The notes under the pieces were generated by a model. The model searched no databases, was not told the DNA's origin, and was given only the letters and a program-made list of their open reading frames with translations. Shown here one piece after another: positions 7,446 through 14,094 of a DNA stretch of 20,190 nt. The position numbers and the translations under genes were made by a program. The DNA comes from Clostridiales bacterium UBA7044 (GTDB taxonomy: Bacteria; Bacillota; Clostridia; Oscillospirales; Oscillospiraceae), in NCBI GenBank assembly GCA_002493965.1, contig DLAP01000089.1, positions 1-20,190 of the forward strand. The letters are read 5' to 3'. Every line of letters begins with the position of its first letter. The first letter of the stretch is position 1.

Positions 7446-7931
7446 ATGGAAGACATGGACTATATGGACGAGGCTCTGGGCCTGGCCCGGGAGGCATTCC
7501 AGGACGGGGAGGTGCCCGTGGGCTGCGTCATCGTCCGGGATGGCGAGATCGTGGGTCGGGGCCGAAACCGCCGGGAGAAAGGAAGGTCCGCCCTGGGTCA
7601 CGCGGAGCTGGAGGCCATCGCCGAGGCATGCTCCCGTCTCGGGGGCTGGCGGCTGTGGGAGTGCACCCTCTATGTCACTCTGGAGCCCTGCCCCATGTGC
7701 GCCGGGGCCATCGTGAATGCCCGGATCCCCCGGGTGGTTTACGGGGCCAGGGACAAAAAGTGCGGGGCGGTGGATTCCGTATGCCGCCTGTTCGATATGG
7801 ACTTTAACCACCACCCGGTGGTGGAGCAGGGGGTCCGGGAGGAAGAATGCGCCGCTCTTTTGACCGAGTTCTTTAAAAATCTCCGCCTGGAGCTGCGGAC
7901 AAGACCCAGGTGGAAGCCGGGAAACGAGTGA
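7446..7931 (+). CDS. tadA: tRNA(Arg) adenosine-34 deaminase TadA
   Basis: A 161-residue zinc-dependent cytidine-deaminase-fold enzyme that converts adenosine 34 of tRNA-Arg(ACG) to inosine so that it can decode CGU, CGC and CGA. The active site is explicit: His52-Ala-Glu54 supplies a zinc ligand and the proton shuttle, and PCPMC at residues 81-85 supplies Cys82 and Cys85. The ARIPRVVYGARD segment after it is typical of TadA rather than of free-base deaminases. GGGAGGGA precedes the ATG at 7446; an in-frame extension back to 7377 lacks a ribosome binding site and is rejected. It stands alone between a terminator and a pair of hairpins. Guanine or other nucleobase deaminases of the same fold are less likely. 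Confidence 0.93.
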   Translation: MEDMDYMDEALGLAREAFQDGEVPVGCVIVRDGEIVGRGRNRREKGRSALGHAELEAIAEACSRLGGWRLWECTLYVTLEPCPMCAGAIVNARIPRVVYGARDKKCGAVDSVCRLFDMDFNHHPVVEQGVREEECAALLTEFFKNLRLELRTRPRWKPGNE

Positions 7932-7939
7932 ATTGGGGG

Positions 7940-7968
7940 CCCCATAAAGGGCCAAGCCCTTTATGGGG
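7940..7968. repeat. Perfect 12-bp stem-loop after tadA
   Basis: Arms 7940-7951 and 7957-7968 pair perfectly around a five-base loop, starting eight bases after the tadA stop. No T-run follows, so it is more likely a 3'-end stabiliser or repeat part than a classical terminator. Confidence 0.75.
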
Positions 7969-7971
7969 AGA

Positions 7972-8039
7972 GGCGCAATCCAGATACAGCCGGAATTTCC
8001 CGCTTGCGGGAAATGAAGCATTATATCTGGTATTGCGCC
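7972..8039. repeat. 68-bp nested hairpin between tadA and spoIIP
   Basis: Outer arms 7972-7986 and 8024-8039 pair over 15 bases with a single bulge. Inside them, 7996-8003 and 8006-8013 form a perfect 8-bp stem. Only this copy is in the window. It ends 42 bases before the spoIIP start. Confidence 0.75.
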
Positions 8040-8081
8040 GAAGTGAAGAAGTAAGGGGCGGAGCCTTTGGGGAGGGGGAAA

Positions 8082-9062
8082 ATGTTGCGGCAGAAAACCA
8101 TACGGGTGGGGCTATCCGCCATCCTCTGCGCTCTGGTGCTTCGGCTCTTTGCCGCCGGCGTGCCGGGAAAACTGCTTGCCCGACTGGGGCAGCCAAAGAT
8201 CGCCGCCTTTTTCCTCTCCTTAGAAACCGGACGTGATGTCCGGTTTTCGCCGTCTATAGAGGCTTTTTCGCCGGATTTCATGGAATCCCCCGCCGCCGCG
8301 ACGGTTCCGCCCATGGAACCGTCCCTGCCCTCCTTTTCCGATCCGGAGGAGGTCAGAATCTATAATGCCAGCGGGAAAAGCCCCGATATTGCCGCCCTTT
8401 TGGCGCAGCCCCTGCAATGGGAGCTGCGGGGAGAGGAGCCAACGGTGCTGATCCTGCACACCCACACCACGGAAAGCTATACGAAAAACGGGGAAACCTA
8501 TGCGGAAACGGCATCTTGGCGCACCGCCGATGAGGAATACAATATGCTCTGCATCGGGGCACGGCTGAAGGATAAACTGGCGGAAAGGGGAATCGTTGCC
8601 ATTCAGGACCGGGAAACCCATGACTACCCTTCCTACAACGGCTCCTATATCGATGCCAGGGGGTCCATTCAGGCGTATCTGGAAGCTTATCCCACCATCC
8701 GCCTGGTGCTGGATCTCCACCGGGACGCATCAAGCGGCAGCGGCGGGCAGATGCGCACCGCTGCCACGGTGGGCGGTGTTTCCTCCGCCCAGCTGATGGT
8801 GGTCATCGGGGGGAACCATGAGAATTACGAGGAAAACTTAAGCGTTGGGCTGAAGCTTCACGCCATGCTGGAGCGGCAGCATCCGGGGATCACCCGGCCG
8901 CTGCAAATTCGGGGGGCTAAGTACAACCAGGATTTGTTTTCCGGGGCGCTGCTCATTGAGGTGGGGGCGGCGGGGAACACCAGGCAGGAGGCGCTGACGG
9001 CGGCGGAGGCTTTGGCGGAGGCCATTGGGGGGCTGGCAGGGGGAGTTTTGAGTGAAGAGTGA
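8082..9062 (+). CDS. spoIIP: Stage II sporulation protein P (SpoIIP)
   Basis: A 326-residue membrane-anchored peptidoglycan hydrolase (amidase plus endopeptidase activity in characterised homologues) that works with SpoIID and SpoIIM during engulfment of the forespore. Residues 7-26 form one transmembrane helix, so the rest is outside the membrane. The zinc amidase motifs are LHTHTTESY (His126, His128), DLHRD from Asp211, and the late IEVGAAGN with Glu293. The ATG at 8082 follows GGAGGGG; a TTG at 8067 would put the ribosome binding site inside the gene. It shows the organism can probably form endospores. gpr, a frequent neighbour elsewhere, is absent. The last residues, Ser-Glu-Glu-stop, are encoded by the beginning of a heptad repeat. 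Expression would be expected from a forespore or mother-cell sigma factor, but I see no convincing SigE/SigF promoter. Confidence 0.94.
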   Translation: MLRQKTIRVGLSAILCALVLRLFAAGVPGKLLARLGQPKIAAFFLSLETGRDVRFSPSIEAFSPDFMESPAAATVPPMEPSLPSFSDPEEVRIYNASGKSPDIAALLAQPLQWELRGEEPTVLILHTHTTESYTKNGETYAETASWRTADEEYNMLCIGARLKDKLAERGIVAIQDRETHDYPSYNGSYIDARGSIQAYLEAYPTIRLVLDLHRDASSGSGGQMRTAATVGGVSSAQLMVVIGGNHENYEENLSVGLKLHAMLERQHPGITRPLQIRGAKYNQDLFSGALLIEVGAAGNTRQEALTAAEALAEAIGGLAGGVLSEE

Positions 9063-9109
9063 ATAGTGAATAGTGAAGAGGGAATAAGTGATGTATCGCC
9101 TGCGGCGAT
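9051..9109. repeat. Heptad tandem repeat (AGTGAAT/G type) plus small hairpin, copy A
   Basis: Five consecutive 7-mers of the form AGTGAAT, AGTGAAG or AGGGAAT run from 9051 to 9085, overlapping the last codons of spoIIP. A hairpin follows: ATCGCC at 9095-9100 and GGCGAT at 9104-9109. A second copy with the same layout is at 19349-19400, after thrB. Confidence 0.85.
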
Positions 9110-9392
9110 GGAATGAAAAGCGCTCTCTCCGCCCCAGTGTGCACTACTTAAGCACCTCTCCCTTTGGGAGAGGTGGTACAGCCGAAGGCTGTGACGGAGA
9201 GGGGTCTCCGGCGCTTAAGCCCCCGACATTGCCCTCTGGGGAGCTGGCAATAATCTTTGATTTTTGACTGAGAGGGCGCAGGGGGCTATTTTAGTGCCCC
9301 CAAAAAAGAAAGAATTCCCACCCGCCACAGTTTTACATTGCCAAAGACACGCAACTATGCTATTATGTAATGGAAAAAAGCTTTATTTGGCA
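9110..9392. other. Gene-free stretch with a hairpin repeat and weaker promoter-like hexamers
   Basis: No credible gene. It holds a copy of the CCTYYCCC hairpin repeat (9147-9219) and two secondary promoter candidates on the plus strand: TTGACT-17-TATTTT (9264-9292) and TTGCCA-17-TATTAT (9338-9366). Open frames across it lack ribosome binding sites and recognisable protein features. Confidence 0.6.
9147..9219. repeat. CCTYYCCC hairpin repeat, short copy
   Basis: Hairpin 1 pairs 9155-9162 with 9166-9173 around TTT. Hairpin 2 pairs 9178-9183 with 9187-9192 around GAA. ACGGAGAGG follows, and CTTAAGC/GCTTAAG (9147-9153 and 9213-9219) closes the element. The two-hairpin layout matches 16747-16783 and 20002-20038, with base changes that keep the stems paired. 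Confidence 0.75.
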
Positions 9393-9422
9393 TTGGACAG
9401 AGGCCCGCCTGTTTACTATAAT
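9393..9422 (+). promoter_or_regulatory. Promoter of the CitMHS transporter gene
   Basis: TGGACA (9394-9399) and a perfect TATAAT (9417-9422) are 17 bases apart. Transcription would start near 9429, giving a 64-nucleotide leader. This is the best sigma-A promoter before the transporter. Confidence 0.6.
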
Positions 9423-9492
9423 AAATTTAAGATAATTCTGGCCGGAATTACTGTGAAAATTTATCATGTAAAGAAAGAAAGGAACGACAGAT

Positions 9493-10803
9493 ATGTCAGT
9501 TTTAGGCGTAGCGGGTTTTGCCCTAATGATCATCATTGTCGCCCTGCTGCTCAAGGGGAAAAGTGCTCCAGCAACCGTATTTATCCTGGCTCCTATTATC
9601 GTAGGCTTCCTGGTTGGCTTTACGCCTGCCGAAATGAGCGAATACATCGCTTCCGGCGTCAGCGGCGTGGCCACCACCGCCATCCTGTTTATTTTCGCGG
9701 TCATGTTCTTCGGCGTTATGAACGATGCCGGCGTGTTTGACCGGATCGTGAGCGCCGTTTTGAAGCTGGTGGGCAATAACGTCCTGCTGCTGATGTTCGC
9801 CACCGTGCTCATCGCCATTGTGGGCCATCTGGACGGCTCCGGCGCCACCACCCTGCTGATCTGCATTCCGCCGCTGCTGCCCATCTATAAGAAGATGAAG
9901 GTTCGTCCCATCGTGCTTTTGAGCCTGACCACCCTGACCATGGGCGTTATGAACATCGTCCCCTGGGGCGGCCCCTGCGGAAGAACTGCCGCTGCCCTGG
10001 AAGTTACCACCACCGAGCTGTGGCATTACTGCATCCCTGCCCAGATCTTTGGTATTGTCGCAATTCTGGGCCTGTGCGTGCTGTTCGCCAACATGGAAAA
10101 GAAGCGGGGCGCCGGTTATGTGGCCGCTGCCGCTGAGCAGAATGTAGAAATTAGGGAGACTGTGGAGCAGGTCAATGAGCTGCATCGTCCCAAGCTGTTC
10201 TGGTTCAACATTGCCCTGATCGTGGCCGTGGTTCTGATGCTCACCCTGACCAAAATCGCCACCCACATCACCTTCATGATCGCCATGAGCATCGCGCTAA
10301 TGGTCAACTATCCCTCTCAGAAGGCCCAGATGGATCGGGTGAAGGCCCACGCCACCGATGCCCTGACCATGGCCTTCACCGCCCTTGCCTCCGGCGTCCT
10401 GATCGGCATTATGGGCAAGAGCCCCATGCTGAACGCCATGACAGAGATGGTTCTGTCCATCATGCCCGAAAGCTTCGCTCCCCATCTGCACGTGTTCTTC
10501 GCCGCCATCAACAGCCCCCTGAGCATGATCATCCATGGCGACGCCCTGACCTACGGCATCCTGCCCATCGTCAACCAGATCGTTTCCGCCTATGGCATTC
10601 CCGCCGCCGCTGTGGGCGCTGCCTTCCTGATCACCTTCGGACCCACCATTTACATTATGCCCATGACCGCCGCAACCTACATGGGCCTGGGCCTTGCCCA
10701 GGTAGAGCTGAAGGATCACATCGCCTTCTCCCTCAAGTGGGCCATTGCTCTGGCAGTGTTGATGCTGGCCTTTGTGGTGCTGACGGGTATTATCCCCTTC
10801 TAA
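9493..10803 (+). CDS. CitMHS-family transporter (citrate/organic acid-proton symporter type)
   Basis: A 436-residue polytopic membrane protein with about 11-12 hydrophobic helices. Two segments point to the CitMHS family, whose characterised members take up citrate complexed with magnesium or calcium in symport with protons: GHLDGSGATTLLICIPPLLP in the first half and MNIVPWGGPCGR soon after. A hydrophilic loop of about 40 residues (near 200-240) divides two halves, as in other ion-transporter-superfamily proteins. An AAGAAAGGAACGAC leader precedes the ATG. The serine hydrolase gene starts 17 bases after its stop, so they are almost certainly one transcript, with a LysR regulator gene further downstream. 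The actual substrate is uncertain: gluconate- or lactate-type transporters share the general topology, and the neighbouring hydrolase hints at an esterified or lactone substrate. Confidence 0.85.
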   Translation: MSVLGVAGFALMIIIVALLLKGKSAPATVFILAPIIVGFLVGFTPAEMSEYIASGVSGVATTAILFIFAVMFFGVMNDAGVFDRIVSAVLKLVGNNVLLLMFATVLIAIVGHLDGSGATTLLICIPPLLPIYKKMKVRPIVLLSLTTLTMGVMNIVPWGGPCGRTAAALEVTTTELWHYCIPAQIFGIVAILGLCVLFANMEKKRGAGYVAAAAEQNVEIRETVEQVNELHRPKLFWFNIALIVAVVLMLTLTKIATHITFMIAMSIALMVNYPSQKAQMDRVKAHATDALTMAFTALASGVLIGIMGKSPMLNAMTEMVLSIMPESFAPHLHVFFAAINSPLSMIIHGDALTYGILPIVNQIVSAYGIPAAAVGAAFLITFGPTIYIMPMTAATYMGLGLAQVELKDHIAFSLKWAIALAVLMLAFVVLTGIIPF

Positions 10804-10820
10804 GGTGAGAAAGGAACAAA

Positions 10821-11729
10821 ATGGAAAAGCTTGACATTACCGGGTTCATCAGCGCGGTCCAGGCGGAAAACCTGGCCGTTCGCGGGATGCGGGTTTACCA
10901 GAACGGAGAGCTGGTGGCCTCCTACCAGCCGGAGCCGGAGCAGCGTCAGAACCAGTATTCCGGCACCAAGAGCTTCACCAGTACCGCTGTGGCCTTTGCG
11001 GTACAGGAGGGACTGTTCTCCCTGGAGGATGCCGTCCTGGATCACTTTGCCGCCGACGCCCCGGAAAACCCTTCGGAAAACCTGAAAAAAATGAAGCTGC
11101 GGCATCTGATCACCATGAGCATGGGCTTTGAAAGCCCCATGCTGATGGGTGCTCAGCGGCCGAAAATGACGGAAACGGACTGGGTCCGGTATGTGCTGCG
11201 GGCGAATGTGGTTCATGAGCCGGGCACCACCTTCCAGTATAACAACGCCGGTCCTTACCTGCTGGGCATTCTGGTCCAGCGCAAGTCCGGCATGTCCCTC
11301 ATCGAGTATCTGACCCCCAGACTGTTTGAGCCCTTGGGTATCGACGTTCCTCAGTGCGAGAAGGACCCTCTGGGCAACACCTTCGGCGCCGGCGGCTTAC
11401 AGCTGAACGTCTCCGAATTCGCCAAGCTGGGTCTTCTGTACCTGCAAAAGGGCGTGTGGAACGGAAAGCGGCTGCTGGACGAAGCCTGGGTAAAGGCCGC
11501 CTCCACGCCCCAGATCCTGGCGGATGAAGGGGACGAGGAAATCGGCCATCACTATGGGTATCTGTTCTGGACCATGCCCGACGGCATGTTCCGGGCAGAC
11601 GGCAAGTACGGCCAGTACTGCGTTGTGGTTCCTAAGAAGAACGCGGTCATTGCCATCAACTCCATGCAGCTGACGGAGGAAAAGAAAGTCCTGCGGGCGG
11701 CGGTTCGGACGGTTCTGCCCCTGCTGTAA
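10821..11729 (+). CDS. Serine hydrolase of the beta-lactamase/penicillin-binding-protein-like family
   Basis: A 302-residue protein with the fold of class C beta-lactamases, DD-peptidases and related esterases. The SxxK motif is SGTK (nucleophile Ser47, Lys50) and the second motif is Tyr140-Asn141-Asn142. The C-terminal third motif is not obvious; KYGQY near residues 272-276 is the best position match. No signal peptide or membrane anchor is visible, so the enzyme is cytoplasmic and unlikely to act on peptidoglycan or be a resistance enzyme. Its place 17 bases after a transporter gene suggests hydrolysis of an imported ester, amide or lactone. GAAAGGAACAAA supplies the ribosome binding site. 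PAL copy 3 begins six bases after the stop and may affect the transcript end. Confidence 0.85.
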   Translation: MEKLDITGFISAVQAENLAVRGMRVYQNGELVASYQPEPEQRQNQYSGTKSFTSTAVAFAVQEGLFSLEDAVLDHFAADAPENPSENLKKMKLRHLITMSMGFESPMLMGAQRPKMTETDWVRYVLRANVVHEPGTTFQYNNAGPYLLGILVQRKSGMSLIEYLTPRLFEPLGIDVPQCEKDPLGNTFGAGGLQLNVSEFAKLGLLYLQKGVWNGKRLLDEAWVKAASTPQILADEGDEEIGHHYGYLFWTMPDGMFRADGKYGQYCVVVPKKNAVIAINSMQLTEEKKVLRAAVRTVLPLL

Positions 11730-11735
11730 CACAAA

Positions 11736-11895
11736 GGAAACCCTGAATAAATCGTCTGCGGTAGCTACCGGATCTTTTACCCCAATCGTGCAGTTTGAAA
11801 AATCGGAAATACATCCAGTATTTCTCGATTTTCCAAACCTTCGCTTGTGGCAAAATCTCTCGGTATCTACTCTTACCGATTTACTCAGGGTTTCC
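11736..11895. repeat. PAL element copy 3: divergent 160-bp long-hairpin repeat
   Basis: The terminal arms 11736-11754 and 11877-11895 pair at 18 of 19 positions but have no sequence similarity to the arms of copies 1 and 2. The inner stem 11761-11770/11851-11860 and the apical stem 11792-11812/11818-11839 occupy the same places. The loop ATCCA and the flanking segments GATCTTTT, GTGCAGTT, CCAAAC and CAAAATCT are conserved. There is no TA flank. It fills most of the gap between the serine hydrolase and LysR genes, ending just before the LysR ribosome binding site. Confidence 0.85.
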
Positions 11896-11917
11896 CTCAA
11901 GAAACAGGAGGCCGGGA

Positions 11918-12844
11918 ATGGATTTTAAGGAAATGGAGTACATTCTGCTCATCGCCCAGGAGAAGAACATCTCCAGAGCGGCGGAAAAGCTGTATATCAC
12001 CCAGCCGGCGCTGAGCCGCTATCTGCTCCGGCTGGAGGATCAGCTTGGCACGCCCCTGTTTGTCCGGAAGAACAAGCAGTATCTGCCCACCTACGCGGGG
12101 GAGCTGTACCTGGACATGGCAAGGACCGTCATGGCGTCCAAGCAGAGCTTCGACGCCAAGCTGGAGCGGTTCCTGAGCGCGAAGGGCGGCACCCTTTCCT
12201 TAGGCATCACCCCCGGGCGGGGACGAACCATATTGCCGAAAATCCTTCCCGGCTTTCGGGCCGCGTTCCCGGACTACAACCTGCGGCTGTATGAAGAGGA
12301 TGTTCAGACCCTGGAGCAGCTTCTGCGCGGCGGAACCATTGATGTGGCGGTGTTTACGCTGGCAGGGGAGGCAGACCGGGGCCGGGAGTTTCGCTACACC
12401 CTGCTCTCCCGAGAGGAAATTGTACTGTGTGCCGCGAAGGACGAGGGGTACGGTCTGCTAGCCAAGACTGAGCCGGGCCGGAAATATCCATGGATCGATT
12501 TGCGGTTACTAAAGGACGCCTGCTTCCTGCTGCTCAAGGACAATATGCGCCTGGGCAGGCTGGGCCGGGAGCTGCTTCGGGACTTTGACCTTGCGCCCAA
12601 GACCATGGAGATGAATACCATTGACACGGTTTTGGCTCTGGTTGCCCAGAAATACGGAGTGGCCTTTGCCAGCAGCTACCGCATCGAAGAACACGCCACA
12701 GCCAGGGACCTAAATATCTTTTCCTTTGGCAGCGAGCCGGTGGAATGGGATGTGGTGGCGGCCTTCCGGAAGGACTACCAAATCGACTGCCCCATGCAGA
12801 GCCTGCTTCATTTGATCTCGGAATTGAGCCAGCCGGAACAGTAA
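11918..12844 (+). CDS. LysR-family transcriptional regulator
   Basis: A 308-residue regulator of normal LysR length. Residues 1-60 form the winged helix-turn-helix: MDFKEMEYILLIAQ, then ISRAAEKLYITQPALSRYLLRLE, then the wing ending in FVRKN. A linker helix follows, and from about residue 90 a two-lobed periplasmic-binding-protein-like sensor domain begins with LSLGITPGRG. The ATG at 11918 follows CAGGAGG; the frame is open further upstream through PAL copy 3, but that extension is repeat sequence and not family-like. It most likely controls the transporter-hydrolase genes upstream, whose transported organic acid would be a natural co-inducer. Unusually for LysR regulators it is downstream of and codirectional with its likely targets rather than divergent. 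Confidence 0.93.
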   Translation: MDFKEMEYILLIAQEKNISRAAEKLYITQPALSRYLLRLEDQLGTPLFVRKNKQYLPTYAGELYLDMARTVMASKQSFDAKLERFLSAKGGTLSLGITPGRGRTILPKILPGFRAAFPDYNLRLYEEDVQTLEQLLRGGTIDVAVFTLAGEADRGREFRYTLLSREEIVLCAAKDEGYGLLAKTEPGRKYPWIDLRLLKDACFLLLKDNMRLGRLGRELLRDFDLAPKTMEMNTIDTVLALVAQKYGVAFASSYRIEEHATARDLNIFSFGSEPVEWDVVAAFRKDYQIDCPMQSLLHLISELSQPEQ

Positions 12845-12866
12845 CGGCAGGGCGCATATAGGAAAA

Positions 12867-12890
12867 CCCCTCCCGGATCATCGGGAGGGG
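12867..12890 (-). terminator. Bidirectional terminator-like hairpin between lysR and asd
   Basis: Arms 12867-12875 and 12882-12890 form a perfect 9-bp GC stem. On the minus strand it is followed by TTTTCC, which suits the hom-lysC-asd transcript; on the plus strand the following bases are only moderately T-rich. PAL copy 2 lies between asd and this terminator. Confidence 0.7.
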
Positions 12891-12902
12891 TCAGTTTGCC
12901 TA

Positions 12903-13065
12903 AGGCAACACCGCACAATGGGAACTTCGGCTTTCGCCGGATCTTTTGCTCCATCTGTGCAGTTCGAAAAGTGGGAAATACATCCAGTATTCCCGCACTT
13001 TCCAAACTTTCATCTGAGACAAAATCTATCGCCGAAAGCTCTCGCCCCATTATGCGGTGTTGCCC
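12903..13065. repeat. PAL element copy 2: 163-bp long-hairpin repeat
   Basis: Differs from copy 1 (2131-2293) at only three positions; one of the changes restores a base pair that is broken in copy 1. It is flanked by TA on both sides (12901-12902 and 13066-13067). It lies in the 3' untranslated region of asd, so its minus strand should be transcribed with the operon. Open frames on both strands here repeat those in copy 1 and are not genes. Confidence 0.9.
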
Positions 13066-13074
13066 TAAATAGAG

Positions 13075-14079
13075 TTATTCCTTTACCAGAAGTTCCGCAA
13101 TCTGCACCGCGTTGGTGGCTGCGCCCTTGCGGACCTGGTCGCCGCAGCACCACAGGCACAGCCCCGTGTCGTCGGTCAGGTCGGGACGGATCCGGCCCAC
13201 AAAGACCAGATCCTGGTCGGAGGTGTCCAGGGGCATGGGGTATTCCTTCTCCGCAAGGTTATCTACCAGCTTACAGCCAGGAGCTTTAGCGATTACTTCC
13301 CGCGCCTGCTCTACGGTGACGGGGGTGTCAAAGTGACAGGACACGGAAATGGAGTGGCTGCGGACTACGGGAACCCGGACGCAGGTGCAGGAGACCTTCA
13401 ATTCCGGCAGATGCATGATCTTACGGCCCTCGTTCTGCATCTTCATTTCCTCGCTGGTGTAGCCCTCAAACTGCTCCCCGCCAATCTGGGGGATCAGGTT
13501 GTAGGCAATCTGGTGGGAGAAGACCTTAGGCTCGTAGGTTTCCCCATGGCCAAGGGCCTGGACCTCGTTCATCAGCTCCACAGGTCCGCCGGCGCCGGCG
13601 CCGGAAACCGCCTGATAGGTGGAGGCGGTCATGGCCTTGATGGGGGCGATGGCGTTCAGGGCGTTCACGGCGGTAATGGTAATGATGGTGGAACAGTTGG
13701 GGTTGGAGATAATGCCATTGTGCCAGGAAACGTCCTCCGGATTGACCTCGGGGACGATGAGGGGCACCTTGGGATCTAAGCGGAAGGCGGAGGAATTGTC
13801 CACGAAGACCGCGCCGGCCTTCACGATGGCGGGGGCGAAACGCTTCGCAATGTCATTTTCCGCAGCGCCCAGCACGATGTCCACACCCTGGAAAGCCTCG
13901 TCACAGGCTTCCTGAATGGTCACGTCCTGGCCGTTAAATTTCAGGGTTTTTCCGGCGCTCCGGGCGGAGGCCAGGGGAATCAGCTTCCCTACAGGAAAAT
14001 TCCGCTCCTGGAGTACCTTGATCATTTCCTGGCCCACCGCGCCGGTGGCGCCCAGAATGGCAACGGTATATTGTTTCAT
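13075..14079 (-). CDS. asd: Aspartate-semialdehyde dehydrogenase
   Basis: A 334-residue cytoplasmic enzyme that reduces aspartyl phosphate to aspartate semialdehyde with NADPH, the branch point to lysine/diaminopimelate and to homoserine. The Rossmann motif GATGAVGQEM occupies residues 10-19. The catalytic cysteine is Cys129 in SNPNCST, the phosphate/substrate loop is VSGAGAGG, and the histidine of VVRSHSISV is in the expected catalytic position. The chosen ATG (14077-14079) follows GGGAGG at seven bases; a start five codons earlier would bury that site. It is the third gene of hom-lysC-asd, 15 bases after the lysC stop. Downstream come PAL copy 2 and then the terminator hairpin. Confidence 0.97.
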   Translation of the reverse strand: MKQYTVAILGATGAVGQEMIKVLQERNFPVGKLIPLASARSAGKTLKFNGQDVTIQEACDEAFQGVDIVLGAAENDIAKRFAPAIVKAGAVFVDNSSAFRLDPKVPLIVPEVNPEDVSWHNGIISNPNCSTIITITAVNALNAIAPIKAMTASTYQAVSGAGAGGPVELMNEVQALGHGETYEPKVFSHQIAYNLIPQIGGEQFEGYTSEEMKMQNEGRKIMHLPELKVSCTCVRVPVVRSHSISVSCHFDTPVTVEQAREVIAKAPGCKLVDNLAEKEYPMPLDTSDQDLVFVGRIRPDLTDDTGLCLWCCGDQVRKGAATNAVQIAELLVKE

Positions 14080-14094
14080 AGGTCTACCTCCCAA

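Noticed and set aside
9051..9085. Tandem 7-mers considered as a CRISPR or microsatellite-type array
   Set aside because: The units are contiguous without spacers, and the same arrangement with a hairpin recurs after thrB, so it is a dispersed repeat.
9264..9740. Open frame before and overlapping the transporter gene
   Set aside because: It crosses the promoter region, has no ribosome binding site and overlaps the N-terminus of the transporter, which starts at a proper ATG at 9493.
10821..11729. Beta-lactamase resistance gene
   Set aside because: The SxxK family match is real, but there is no signal peptide and the gene sits with a transporter, so a cytoplasmic hydrolase is more likely.
12808..13289. 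Small open frames on both strands of PAL copy 2 that match those of copy 1, as if a conserved small protein existed
   Set aside because: Similarity follows from 98 percent DNA identity. Copy 3, which keeps the fold, does not keep these peptides, so selection is on structure rather than coding.
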